Assembly: GCA_030704615.1 (NCBI GenBank)
Contig: CM060733.1
Span: 10,540,001 to 10,604,000 of the forward strand
Reading direction: 5' to 3'
DNA from: Takakia lepidozioides
Lineage: Eukaryota > Streptophyta > Takakiopsida > Takakiales > Takakiaceae
Length of the DNA: 64,000 nt
In this document: in pieces, positions 45,970-57,513 of the stretch
How positions within the stretch are numbered: position 1 is the stretch's first letter
Layout: every line of letters begins with the position of its first letter
The notes under the pieces: model-generated
What the model saw: only the letters and a program-made list of their open reading frames with translations
Database searches by the model: none
Told to the model about the DNA's origin: nothing
Position numbers and translations under genes: made by a program

Positions 45970-46555
45970 CTCAAACGCACTTCTCCCTCTTTACTGATGG
46001 TCCCCAGATGTGAGAAAAGCGATGATCGGTGGCGATCATTGCTTTACAGAGGAATGTAGTTGGTGTCGTATTTCAGCAGATTTAGGAAGGCAGGCAGGCA
46101 GGAAAGAATATGTATCAAGGCGAAAGTGATGATCGATGACGACCATCAACTTCGCCATTGCTTTATTTAAGCAAAGAATGCGAACACTACAACAGATCGT
46201 GGTATATCTGATGCCGAGCCGTGGTAGTCATGGTTTTTCTGACTTTGACCATGACTTCCTTGTATTTTTGGACCAAATGGGGGGCTTCACGTAGTCGTTG
46301 AAATGACTACGTGACTACGTAGTCCTCTGGGCGACTACTTTGGTAGACGTCGTCATGACTGCATGGCTCCGCACTAGAGGAATGGTTGGTCAACGATGGT
46401 TGACCAGCGCGAGCTCACCACCAAATGGTCGCCGGAATGACTTCTAGTGCAAGCCTGGTAGCCAAAAGGTTAAAAAAGTTAAAAAGGTTGATTATAGGAT
46501 TGCGCATGAGAGGGTTGGGACTTAGTTTTCTTTTTCTTTTTCTCCTGCGTGGTTT
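45970..46555. other. Spacer with GACTACGTAGTC words
   Basis: Between 46285 and 46345 the palindromic words GTAGTC, GACTAC and TACGTA recur closely. No gene. Confidence 0.4.
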
Positions 46556-46564
46556 CTTATTATT

Positions 46565-46690
46565 GAGCTGTTGTGTTGGGTCATGGAACGCGATGATCGC
46601 AGGATAGGGGCGTGGGATGGAGGCTTTGCAGACCTATTCTTGAACTACTGATGCAGGAAGGGGCGAAGCGCAACCTGCACCGCAACCGCA
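46565..46690 (+). pseudogene. Short PPR remnant
   Basis: SWNAMIAG then, after a stop and shift, GMEALQTY and LLMQEG match one PPR unit with the consensus found at 52.0 and 52.7 kb. Confidence 0.6.
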
Positions 46691-46699
46691 ATGGGCTCT

Positions 46700-47105
46700 T
46701 GGCTCCTGTTAGTACCATGATTTGGTATTCTTCCTGATGTTTACATGGTTATTGGGAGAGACAGCTTGGTCTTAGCAGTCCGTGTTTCAATCGACGCCCG
46801 CTCAGCTGCACCGTGGTGGTTCTCGCAACCAATACGACATTACCTTACTACAGACACAAGCAACACACACAAGAGGTCCTATTGTGTTCATGGTCAGTCA
46901 AATCCTCCATGGGTCATGACACAAGGTCGAGGACAATGTGGTGAGGGCACCTTCTTCTTCGACCTATTTCAGCCTGTTTTGACCTCTCATCAGACTCGGC
47001 ACTGAATTTCTTCACGATGGTGGGACAACCGCAATCACAAGGTGTGGTTTTTTCTTAATGTACCATGTAAAGTTCTAAGTTAGTCCATCTTGCAAATGTG
47101 GGCTC
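46700..47105. other. No identified gene
   Basis: The frame 46745-47005 (86 codons) has no recognisable motif. Confidence 0.35.
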
Positions 47106-47344
47106 GGGGGGTGCTATTCCGTGAGCCTGGAGGCGTGAGCCTGTGAGCCCAAGAAACCGTGAGCCCAGCACAGGCTCACGCCACGCCAGCATACATACAG
47201 GGCCTATTTCTGCGGGTGTCACCTATTTCCACGGGTTGATCAGCCATTTCCCGGGAATGCAGAGTGGATATGTTACATCCATTGTATCCATTGCATCCAT
47301 GTAGACGTTATCAACATACCAAACCCTCACAAGTTTATGTGGGT

Positions 47345-47560
47345 ACGTCGTGAGGAGGTGCACACTGACATGATCTAAAGCGGATCCCTACGAAATCTTT
47401 TCTTACTCACCACCCTTGCGAACATGCCGGGTATGTGCGGGAGCATCATGGATGCTCATTAGATTTGAGAATGCCTGAACGCTCTTTGATGAGGTGGACT
47501 TCACCGTGATGGATTCACCAACCATTCTTCTAGCAGGAATGGTTTGGAGACCAACGACCA
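47345..47560 (+). pseudogene. Captured PPR fragment inside copy B
   Basis: AGGTGCACACTGACATGATC, then GTGCGGGAGCATCATGGATG and ATGCCTGAACGCTCTTTGAT correspond in order to 52490-52690. This is the counterpart of 23803-24010 in copy A. Confidence 0.7.
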
Positions 47561-47811
47561 AATGATGCAAGAATGTTGTACACGAACCAAAGTCGTTTGT
47601 TTGTTTTTGCAATGCACTCAAGTCTGTGAGGTCCAGAAAACACTAAATAGATTGAAGGAACAATCCGGGCAATCCATGAAACCCCCATCTCCAACAATAG
47701 TTTGTTCCCATTAATGTGCATTCCACGCACACATTGCAAACATGACAACAAGGACACACAACCATCCCATTTCAAATTTGGCCCTGAATAAAACCAAAAG
47801 AAAACTTCATA

Positions 47812-50800
47812 TCAAGTGTCACAGTCATCATAATCAGTCTCGACCTCCTGTGCTATGTCATCCACAAAGATTCTGGCCCCAACACCATGTCTTCTACCAC
47901 GGCCGTCGATGGGTGGACTCCGAGTGCCATGAACGGTCATGCTTGTTGCGAGTGCCTCCGCATAGACAGGTAGCACGCAAGACCAAGGAGGACTGGAAAG
48001 AAGTCCAAATAGGTGTGATAGCCCTGGAGGGCAAGTGGAAGCACGCGGACTCCTGCACATGTCGACAAAAACCCATTCATAACACAATATGCAATACACA
48101 AGTCCAACGAAGAGGATGTCTGCCATGTGAACTTTGCCTCAAGAACAGTGATTCTCGATATTGAAACAACAATGCAAGCATCCACAGGTTGAACTTACTC
48201 ACAGGCAAAGTCGGAGTCCAGCTCCTTGTCGGAAGTCTCCTCTGTATCAATATCAGCGGGACGGGGCTTCGGAAGGACTTGAGAAGTGTGTCCACCCAAA
48301 CCCATCAGGAGGTTCTTGTAAATCTCAGCATCCCCTTCAATCCCAAAGAGATGTCACGCATTGGCCTTGCAAGCGTGGTACGAAGCACCTGCAGTGGAAT
48401 AGAATGAAGGAAGCAGACATTGAAGACACATTTGGAACAGTGGGAAGTGCTGAAAGTGCAAGCTCAATCAAACCTCATGAAATGTGAATGTTGAAGAGAC
48501 GAACCTGTGCCCATTGACAAATCCAGAACTCTGGCGTCTGTGTAGGTGCAGCACTCCACAATCGTTTGAATGAAAGCCGGGCTCCTCTCCCTCACCCCTC
48601 TCCAAGGAACCCCATTCCCCCTTCGCAAGCAGACGTTGCTGTCGAGGTAGTTGTGGTGCATGTCATCCGTGGGAGGATCTGTCCTGTCGTCTATGAACTT
48701 TGAGTGATGGCGAACTCCGCAATGCTGGCCGGAGTCGTTGGTGGATGCACTCGGACGAGACAAACAGCTTCAAACAAACGGGTCTGCGAACAACACATCC
48801 ACAATGAACTAAGAAGCTTCAAAAATCAGGCCCCTACATATGAGTTCGAGCGACCTACACAACTCCATCCGAGAACCACCAAGAAGAGGAAGAAGAAGGC
48901 AAATTTACCATCTCTCCCGGACGATCCCCCTTCGTAAGGTACATGTTGTTCACACAATTCCATGTCTTCAAGACTCTCATGCCCGAGGCTTTCAAATAGC
49001 TGGCGCAAGTGCACGGCGACAACGAACGTCGGCGGACTGTATGAGCACCAAACACCTGCATCGGACAGGAAAAAATTGCAAAAGGAGAAAACCCACCGCC
49101 AGTAGCGCTCATCAAAAGCATTCCAACCCGGACAAGCACCCGATGGAGGGACATCCGGGACTGCCAACCCATCAGGGATGTCCAAGATTATGAGTTCGGC
49201 TGCATATTGCTTCTCCTTCCCGTTCACCCAGGATTTGGTCATTTTAGCCTGCAAACAAAATTACAATGGAATACTCAAGAGGATTGAAACGATCCATGCC
49301 TGCGGCAGAGAAGAAGCAAAAGAGAACACGCACCGTGCCGAGGAACTCCACAATCCTCTCCCACACTGGTGATGGCTCGCCCTTGTAATCAGATTTCTTG
49401 GACTCCATCATGGCAAGGAATCCGACGTTGGCCATCTCCAACCTGGTAGGGCGAATGACCCTCGTGGGATGTTCCACTGCATGGTACGGGTCCTTGGGAT
49501 CAACCACCCCCTTGTTCTTTCTCACGGATCCCCTACCATGCGGTGGAGTCTGCTGGACATGCACCACTGGGCCAATATCTGCAACACTTCCCTACCCTGT
49601 GCCACCTTCCCTCTACCCCTTCCTTTCCCCACAACACCAGCAACATCTTTTCCCTTTGCCTTTCTACCTCTACCCGGGGTATCCTGAGCGGGAGGCTCCT
49701 TCTCTGCAAGAGTCCTCAAATTTCGTTCATGAATGTCGAGGTCGGCTGCTGCGGCAGTGGCTACAATTCGCTCATTCTCTCTCCTCAAAGACACCTCCGG
49801 AGCTGGGGTCTCAGAAGGAGGGCAATCCAAATACCAACCACAAGAAGAAAGATGGTCTGGGCCCCAGTCATGCAAGATCCCAGTAGTAAACATGGTCTGG
49901 TTGCCAGCAGGGACAAGCCAAAGGTCCACGAAATCTGGATGTTTGTCTAAGCAATTCTCTTCCATGAGAACAAACTTTATGTACGTGCAGGAACAGAGAC
50001 AGCCTCATTATGCAATGCAATTATTGTCTCTCAGCTTTTCCATCACACCAGGAAGACCCCTTAAACTGTATGCGTCACAATACATTGCAACCACAGCACA
50101 CTAAGTAGCCTGAACGGCCAAGGGTGTGCACCTGTAAAGGCATCGTTTCCAGGCTTCCTCTCCTTTTTCTTGCTGGTCAAGGTCATGTGTTCGACTGATG
50201 CCACCCTCCTTGCTGAACTCTCTAAAGAAACAAGAGTGCCACACTGTGGCTCTCCATTTCCTCATGTATGCTTCGAAGGAGACCTTCGGTGTTGTCATAG
50301 TGATGCCATAGTCAGCCAGCTGAGTATGCAGAACCGACCGTGCCCTTTCTTCTAACTGCAAAACAATTCAAATGCAAGAATGAACCCAAAAACAATCACA
50401 GCGAATGTGAGAGGCAATGGAAAGAGAAGGACAGGAAAGAGAAAAGAAAGTGACACAGGAAAGGACATCACACCTGGCTCCAGTAAGTGGCCTTGTGAAG
50501 CCATGTGTCCAGCACATTGTCACTGACAGGAATGACACGCTGGGTCTTCTTCTCTTTCTCCGGCCTGGGGAACATGTGGGTATTCCTAACTGTGGGATCG
50601 GAGTTCCATATCTGTAGCCACTTCACCTTCTGTTATGAAGACACAACGGCGGTAGACAACCTGTGCAACTTCTCCTGGGCCATCTCTGGCTTGCCTGGCT
50701 TGTTATAATGGTTTTTTTTCTCCAGGAGAAACTGCGATCCGAATGATGGGTCGGCAATTCTCAACTGCTTCACAAAAGCACTCATTATAGTCCTTCTTGT

Positions 50801-51743
50801 AGCGGTCATCTCTTTCTGGATGTGACCCTCAACACCCTTTGTTGTCCTTCTCTCCTCAGGGGTTGACCTGTAGTATTCCAGTTTGCCACGCTCCCCTGCA
50901 ACTGTAATGTCTTGCTGCAAGGGAATGCACGAGAGTTGCATCAACCCAAGGGCAACGGAAACAAACAGAAACAAACATGTGGAAGCAGGAATATGGAAAG
51001 GGCAGATGAAGGGAGATGTATCTCACCGTGTACATGTACTCCATGAAAGCCTCACGTGTCAATGAGTACCACGTTTCCGATGTCTTGGAGTTTTCGCACT
51101 TCTTGTACGTCTCTGCTGAAAGGATGGTCTTGAAGTTGGTCAAGGGCATCTGCCCGATCCTTTGTATCCTATACAGTGTGTGAACCAAACTCGTTTTGAC
51201 ATGCGATGTCTCCGTTCCTCTGCAGAATGATATCTGAAAGTCAAAATGAAATTCAAGGACTTTAATCAAAGAACCACGGAACTACAAGTGGAACATGTAG
51301 AATGAGAAACCAACCTGTTCACATCATTCATTGCCGTCAGAAGACCCATCATGTTCCCCTCACAATCCAGCACCATCGATCGAACAGAGTAATGCCACTC
51401 TTCCTCCTGTGAGTGCAGCCTCCCAATGACAGCCATCCATGCAAACAACCGGTGGTTCCCATCCCAAACATGAAACATCTTCCCCGAGAATGCCTCGGTG
51501 GAAGGTTTCCTGGAGAGAAGAAGTTCGAAGGATTCGTTCACCTGTCTCCAAATAGGATCCCAGGAGTCCACGATTGACTCATCCACAAGGAGCTCATTGC
51601 CTCTGGAATCCCTAGTACAAACGTAAAACACTGCGGATCCATCCAAATACCCATGAACAACCTCGGCCTCCAGCTTGAGAATGTCCTTGATGAGGGGTGG
51701 ATGAACGACGGGCATGGAAACCATCCTACACAGGGGAATCTTC
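47812..51743 (-). pseudogene. ParB-like domain plus DNA-methyltransferase-like protein (copy B)
   Basis: This has the same exon structure as copy A, read leftwards, with the last exon ending at 47812. The first 45 or so codons are missing. The ParB-like region keeps HVWDGNHRLFAWM, followed by EEEWHYSVRSMVLD where copy A has a stop. Copy B retains the exon that copy A lost (about 49248-48960), reading ELIILDIPDGLAVPD, then WNAFDERYWRWVFSF and SDAGVW. In layout this matches methyltransferase motif IV and the strand after it, but the expected DPPY is replaced by DIPD. Motif I is intact (VLDLSMGTG near 48520). A 7 bp deletion near 48703 (CATGGGGGCAAG in copy A, CAAAG here) shifts the frame upstream of motif I. 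So this copy is dead too, by lesions different from those of copy A. Confidence 0.78.
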
Positions 51744-52310
51744 AACCTCCAAATGATGTGCGAAGAGGAGAAGCCCAACCACATCACATTTGTTTGTGTT
51801 TGCAATATGTGTGCAAGCCTGGGAGCTCTGGGAAAGGGGAAAGAGGTCCATGGTGACATCGTCAAAGCTGGAATTGTACCAGATGTCATCATGAACACTG
51901 CCCTGGTGGAAATGTTTGTCAAATGTGGGTGCATTCAGGATGCGAAGGGAGTTTTCCACACTCTGGCTGAACGAGATGTGGTGTCGTGGAACGCCACGCT
52001 TGCAGCACAACAGGGGCATGGGATGGAGGCTTTGGAGACCTATGAGAAATGATTGGGGAAGGGTGAAGCCCGACCACATCAGGTTTGTGTGCGTTTGCAG
52101 TGCGTGTGCAAGCCTGGCAGCCCTGGAAAAGGGCAAAGAGGTGCATGGTTGCATCGCCAAAGCTGGAATTATACTAGATGTGATTCCCTATGGATCAATA
52201 TCTACAAGAAACTTGCATGGTAGATGGTCAACTAAAGGCTGCAGCTGCAGCGGCACAGTTCATGAAACCAGGCACCTCAACCATGACCACGGCTTCTGAA
52301 AGAGGATCAA
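51744..52310 (+). pseudogene. PPR debris, first block
   Basis: This is open for 103 codons from the element junction: KPNHITFVCVCNMCASLGAL, IVKAGIVPDVIMNTALVEMF, then AERDVVSWNATLAAQQGHGM. The frame then breaks near 52050 and continues with RVKPDHIRFVCVCSACASLA. These are L and S type PPR units of an editing-factor class protein. No start, no E/DYW end. Confidence 0.85.
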
Positions 52311-52429
52311 GGGAGGGAGTCCACAATACCTCTTCTGGCATTTCTGCCCGCATATGAAGATGTTTTGCGGCAGGCAGACTGACAGAGGCTCTACAGACTT
52401 AAAACCAATGAGGCATTTTAGCAGATTGA

Positions 52430-53079
52430 GGTACATATGTCTGTCCCTTGCTTAAGTGCAACAAGATGGAAGGTCTGGATGCTGGAAAGCAGGTGCACAC
52501 TTACATTATCCAAAGTAGATGCACACCAAATATTTTTCTACTCAACACCCTTGTCTCCATGTATGTTAAGTGCGGGAGCATCATGGATGCTCACCAAGTG
52601 TTCAACAGAATGCCTCAACGATCTTTGATCACGTGGAATATAATGTTGGCAGGAGTTACCAAGCATGGGTGTGGTAGGAATGCTTTGGAGACCTATGAGG
52701 AACTGCTGCACGAAGGGGTGAAGCCCAACCACATCACGTTTGTTTGTGTTTGCAATGCGTGTGCAAGCTTGGGAGCTCTGGAAAAGGGGAAAGAGGTCCA
52801 TGGTGACATCATCAAAGCTGGATTTGTACCAGATGTCATTCTGAACACTGCCCTGGTGGACATGTATGCCAAATGTGGGTGCAGCAAGCCTGATGCGAAG
52901 GGAGAGTTCGACAATATGGCTGAATGAGATGTAGTGTTTTGGAGTGCCATGATTGCAAGGTATGTGCAGCATGGGTATGGGATTAAGGAATTGGAAACCT
53001 AAGAGCAAATGATGTGGGAAGGGATGAAGCCAGACCAGGTCATGCTCATTTGTGTTTATAATATGCATATGCGAGCTTA
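52430..53079 (+). pseudogene. PPR debris, second block
   Basis: Open for 159 codons (52448-52927): VHTYIIQSRCTPNIF, NTLVSMYVKCGSIMDAHQVF, RSLITWNIMLAGVTKHG, then a second set ending in YAKCGC and a TGA. The frame continues after the stop with DVVFWSAMIARYVQHGYG. Its 3' part, 52592-53079, is duplicated at 53179-53666. Confidence 0.88.
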
Positions 53080-53670
53080 GCAGCCCTGGGAATGGTCAAA
53101 GAGGTTCATGGTGACATTATCAAAGCTGGAATTGTACCAGATGTCATTCTGAACATTCCCTTGGTGTACATCTATGCTCGCCAAGTGTTCAACAGAATCC
53201 CTCAACGATCTTTGATCACGTGGAATATAATGTTGGCAGGATTTACCAAGCATGGGTGTGGTAGGAATGCTTTGGAGACCTATAAGCAACTGTTGGCGAA
53301 GGGGTGAAGCCTAGCCACATCACGTTTGTTTGTATTTGCAATGCATGTGCAAGCTTGGGAGCTCTGGAAGGGGGGAAAGAGGTCCACGGTGACATCATCA
53401 AAGCTGAATTTGTACCAGATGTCATTCTGAACACTGCCCTAGTGGACATGTATGCCAAATGTGGGTGCAGCAAGCCTGATGCGAAGGGAGAGTTTGACAA
53501 TATGGCTGAATGAGATGTAGTGTTTTGGAGTGCCATGATTGCAAGGTATGTGCAGCATGGGTATGGGATTAAGGCTTTGGAAACCTAAGAGCAAATGATG
53601 TGGGAAGGGATGAAGCCAGACCAGGTCATGCTCATTTGTGTTTATAATATGCATATGCGAGCACATCCAC
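53080..53670 (+). pseudogene. PPR debris, third block (tandem duplicate)
   Basis: A partial unit (IKAGIVPDVILNIPLVYIYA) leads into 53179-53666, which repeats 52592-53079 at a constant 587 bp offset with few differences. These include the shared in-frame TGA after the DNMAE codons. A short deletion removes the COOH-side of CGSIMDA compared with the upstream block. Confidence 0.88.
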
Positions 53671-53674
53671 AAAA

Positions 53675-53960
53675 CCTCCTGGACTTATTAAAAAGAGACA
53701 CGTGTACAGTTTGCAGCAGCACACTAAGTCATGTATGGTAGAAGTACATATGACTGCCACATGACAGTGAGATGTATCACTTGGTTCATCTGACTGCAGT
53801 CATCCATGACCGACCATACTGTACTCATTGTATTCACTTGGTTTGCACGACTTAAAGTCATTGTAGTCATATGTACCGTTTATGACTACGGGATAGTCAT
53901 ATATACAGTCATATATACCGCGATCTATTGTAATGGAATTTCATTGTGATGTAAGAGTGC
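53675..53960. other. Spacer with CATATGAC/GTCATAT words
   Basis: Short inverted words (AGTCATATATAC, GACTACGGGATAGTCATA) are concentrated at 53850-53925. No gene. Confidence 0.4.
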
Positions 53961-53963
53961 CAA

Positions 53964-54660
53964 CACTACAGGAAAAAGGGGGCCTTTGCAACGCCCACGC
54001 CGCAGCGTCGGGAAAACGTCCTTTTTTCGGGCACGCGGCAGGCGCAGAATATGCGACAGTCGCATGGGCGTCGCCAAAATGACGTCGCAAAAATGCGATA
54101 TATGGGGGTCGCGAACCCCCGCCCCAACTCCCGCAACTGTCGGACGTCGGTTTTTCAGGCCGTCCGCGCCGATGGCAGGGGCCTCTTGGAGCGACGTCTC
54201 GCCGTCGTGGCCCTCCAGCCGACGGCGTTGGTGGGGGCGCCGGCACGGCGTCGCAACCCTTTTTTTTCTAACATGCCCGGGAGTCCCATCCTAAAACCCA
54301 AAAACACGTGGCGTAACCCTGGTGGTATGCCAAGCGACTATTGGGCGTAGCAAACAAACAGCAGGAGCAGGAGTCGGTCTCCGCCACGCCCGGGCGTGGG
54401 TTGTTGCGATGCTCCGGCGTCACTTTTGTTTTATATTTAATAAATAAATAAAATGTGGCGCAGGCGGGGTGGTGGTCTCCGCGACCCCAGGGCGTCGCGG
54501 CTTGCGACTCCCGGACTAAAAAACCACGTCGCAGGGGTGTCGGGCGTTGCCGCCCGCAAATGGGGTTTGCGACGCCCGACTGTCGTTACTTGCGACCCCC
54601 GCCCAAAAAACACGTCGCCATTTGTGACGTGCTGCAGTCGCGAGGGCAGCCTGGTGGTTG
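53964..54660 (+). mobile_element. CACTA (En/Spm-type) terminus and subterminal repeat region
   Basis: The sequence opens CACTACAGGAAAAAGGGGGC, the CACTA terminal signature. The next 650 bp are GC-rich and full of GCGTCGC, CGTCGCAA and TTGCGAC words in both orientations, as expected of the subterminal transposase-binding region of CACTA elements. The partner terminus (TAGTG at the end) was not found in the window. Confidence 0.75.
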
Positions 54661-54907
54661 ATTTTGGGGGTGAATTGGGGGTGGTTTTTTGTTTTCTGCC
54701 TGGTTTTGTATTTGGGGATGGGAGACCTTACAGTTCCATTTCTCTGATTTAGCAGGTACACAATTGAGCAAGCATGAATCGAGGGTGAGGACGGTGCGAC
54801 ACATGAATAAGATGGAAGATGGAAAGATTGAAATATATTTACAGGAAATGAGCTAAAACGCTCACAAGGGTTCAGTAGGCTCACCCTGAGACCTACATGG
54901 ACTAGGA

Positions 54908-57125
54908 CTAGTCATCCTCATCCTCATCCTCAGTGGAGGACTCAGAGCTATCCGATGAGCCTGATGACTCCGCGCCCTTTGCCAGAGCACGTAAATGAGG
55001 CGGCGTTCCCCTAAGTCCCACAGAGCTCTCATCCAAACCCTGGCCATGACCCTCGACCTCATCCATACTAGTGCCATGTAGTGCACTCATCCCCTGTGTG
55101 TTGGCCATGTTCTTCATGAGGGATTGCCAACCATGCTCCTTGGCGTAGTTGTACTCTACCGAAGATGGCTTCCTCTCAAACGCGCGTCGCTACACATGCC
55201 ACAAATTAAAGTCAGTTCTTCGCGATGATGGAGCCAGAAAGAAGACATAACAAAATCCATAGGGAAGTATAACTTACAAATCGCAAGATAAAACCCTTGG
55301 ATCCGCCGGTGCCCCACTTGTGTGTGGATTCGTGCTTGTCAAGGCGGACTGTTGTTGCTTTGCGTGCCCGGTCAAATTTGGCCTTGTTTGCGGCATCCCG
55401 CAATGAGTGCATCCCACGATACCTATGCAAACCCCCCCAACAATTAGTGAATTACACACATACGTTGCATCGAATCCACCTCATTAATGCACATGCGACA
55501 AATGGAAGGTGACATGATTCAGGATTTGCCAACCTGTGTAATTCCATAAGGTGGTTTGGGTATGGCTCCCTTTTCCATTGCCCTCCGAATGATCTATCTG
55601 GCACGGTACCTCCTGTCCTTCAAGTTTTGCCCCACCATCTCCATCACCCTTGTGTCACTCCAATTGCCCGGAAACCGGCGGTCTAACTCACGGGCATACG
55701 CCCGCTTCGCGCCATAGTGATGATCTGCCCACTGGATGTGCAAAAAGAACCACCTCAATGCGAGTTCGAAGGCCGGCTTCTTCATAGCCTCCCAGAACAC
55801 ACCGCAAGGGTCACCATGGCGATTCACCTCCACCTGTGGCACCACGATCTTTGCCAACTCTGCGTCCTGTATCGCCAAGGCCATCCCACCCTCTCCCTTA
55901 TTTGTAGCCTCCTTCCCCTGCTCCTTGTTACTCCACTGCCCTCCCCTGCATGCACACTCACCCCTTCCTCTCCATGGGACTTCTTTTTCTTCTTCTTCTT
56001 TTCTTTCCCCTTCTCCACGACCATCTCCTTCCCCTTCCCCGCTACTTCCTCTCTCTCCTTCTCCCTCTCCCTTCTCTCTCTCTCCTCGGCAGCCCCTTCA
56101 TTGATGGTAAAAGGGATCTCGGGAGATCGAGGCCTCTTCTTCTTACCTTTGGTGTTCGGGTCCTTCATGAATACCACGTGCTCTCCCTCATTGGCAACCC
56201 CACTGGACTGCACCAATGAGGCCAGCCATGTGCTGCCCTCCTGAAGACAAATAACCCCTCCAAATTCAAAAAAAGAAACAAACAACAAAGAAAATCATGC
56301 ATGCAAAGGAAAGGATAAATCATGGAACAAGGTGCGACAGTTGTACCTTTGCAAGCTTGTCCGACTCGCCCCTGGTGTCACCCGATGTGGGAGGAGTCCC
56401 CGTTGCCAGATGTGCCCGCTCTATCCCCTCCCGGAGCGGAAGTAGATTCCAGATGTGGAGCATAGCCGGCGGCGGCGCCCCATAGTCCAGGCCCTTCTTT
56501 GCTGACCGCTCAGGCTCAGGGGGCGGTGTCACTGATCAGCTAGGCTGCTCCGAACCGACCCATACCTCATCCTCCCCCCCCCCCCCCAAATGCGTATCAA
56601 GGTAGAAGCCCTCACCGGCTTGACTTCTTCGAGGCGCTTCGCTATCTTGGTCACTTCATTGGCCCTCCTCGTCTCCTCCTCCCTCATCGACAACAATGGG
56701 CTGGCAATGGAGGCTTTCAAAGGCCCTTGAACCTGATGTTGGGCCTTGGCAAGTGCAGCCTTTGCTGCGGAGGAAAGGGTTGCTATGGGGGTGACATCCA
56801 AAAGGTGCCCATACCGGGCCCCCAAATGGGTGATGTGCTTGCCAAGGTACATTTCACCCGTCTTGGTGGCCGGGGGTGTGGTCAACTGAGCATCTGGCTC
56901 AGCAACAACCTCCCGAATAGGAGAGCTGGTTGAGCCGGCCCCTGGCGCATCCAAGATGTGGACAAGAGGGGGGGTACTGGCCTCGAGGGGCAGACGAGCC
57001 GTCCGGCTGCGGCTGTGGATGGAGCTGGTTAACCGTGAGATGCCCTGGCGCGTCACATGTGCCGGCAGAGCAAACGGATTGTCCGCCCCTTTCTTTGGGG
57101 CAGGGGACTTCTTCTCTTTCCCCAT
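54908..57125 (-). pseudogene. CACTA-associated accessory (TNP1-like / transposase_24-type) gene
   Basis: Five minus-strand exons are suggested: 57125-56616 (starts MGKEKKSPAPKK; donor GTGAGG), about 56530-56346 (EPERSAKKGLDYG), about 56240-55595, about 55425-55280 (donor GTAAGT), and about 55195-54908 with an acidic end (SSTEDEDEDD). Two parts look like plant En/Spm-type proteins: AFELALRWFFLHIQWADHHY with RRFPGNWSDTRVMEMVGQNL, and a K/R-rich AANKAKFDRARKATTV followed by STHKWGTGGSKGF. A frameshift near 55930 joins the lysine-rich KKKKKKK part to the GGMALAIQDAELAKIVV frame, so this copy is probably broken. No CACTA catalytic transposase gene is seen. Confidence 0.6.
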
Positions 57126-57242
57126 AAGTTGGCACCTGTCATGCAAACCCACAAGTTGGCCTCATTAGGAACATTCCAGATCAAAAACAAAAAAAACCAA
57201 GCATGTCGGGGGCTAAGAGCAACAAGTGCTCGGGGTCTTGAG

Positions 57243-57376
57243 AGGGGCAACAAGGAGAAAAGAAAAAGGTGGGGGGGGGGGGGGAGTGACTGAGCACCAC
57301 TAGCAACTGCTGAGCACCACGGGCTCAGTCAATCCCCCCCCCCCCCCCCCCCCATTTTTTTTTTGTTTGTTTCCTG
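57243..57376. repeat. Poly-G/poly-C foldback element, copy 1
   Basis: GGGGCAACAAGG, an A-rich run, GGT then poly-G, GAGTGACTGAGCACCAC, a short centre, GGGCTCAGTCAATCC, poly-C and T-rich TTTGTTTG follow each other as a long imperfect palindrome. Homopolymer lengths are unreliable. Confidence 0.75.
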
Positions 57377-57379
57377 ATC

Positions 57380-57494
57380 TGTCCCTCTTTCTGTCCCTCT
57401 CTCCCTCTCTCCCTCTCCCTCTATCTCTCTCTCCCCCTCCCTCCCTCTCTTTTTTGCTGTTCACAAAAGTAAACAAACCACAAGGGAGAGAGGG
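57380..57494. repeat. Pyrimidine-rich CCCTCTCT tract
   Basis: CCCTCTCTCCCTCTCTCCCT-type simple repeat, then TTTTTTGCTGTTCACAAAAG and AACAAACCACAAGGGAGAGA. A nearly identical arrangement without the LINE fragment is at 60405-60500. Confidence 0.6.
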
Positions 57495-57513
57495 TGCAGA
57501 AAAAGTTAAAAAG

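Larger units (their letters stand above)
47106..51743 (-). mobile_element. Inverted, 5'-truncated copy B of the ParB-methyltransferase part of the MULE-like element
   Basis: From 47106 (GGGGGTGCTATTCCGTGAGC) to 51743 the sequence matches 24245 down to about 20045 in reverse orientation, introns included. Similarity ends abruptly at 51743 against PPR sequence, so the array, the divergent transposase and the other terminus are missing. The two copies differ by many substitutions and some indels, so they are not a recent duplication or an assembly echo. Confidence 0.85.

Noticed and set aside
55824-56288. Independent Lys-rich 154-residue protein
   Set aside because: The N-terminal part belongs to an exon of the CACTA accessory gene; the C-terminal part is out of frame with the recognisable downstream domain.
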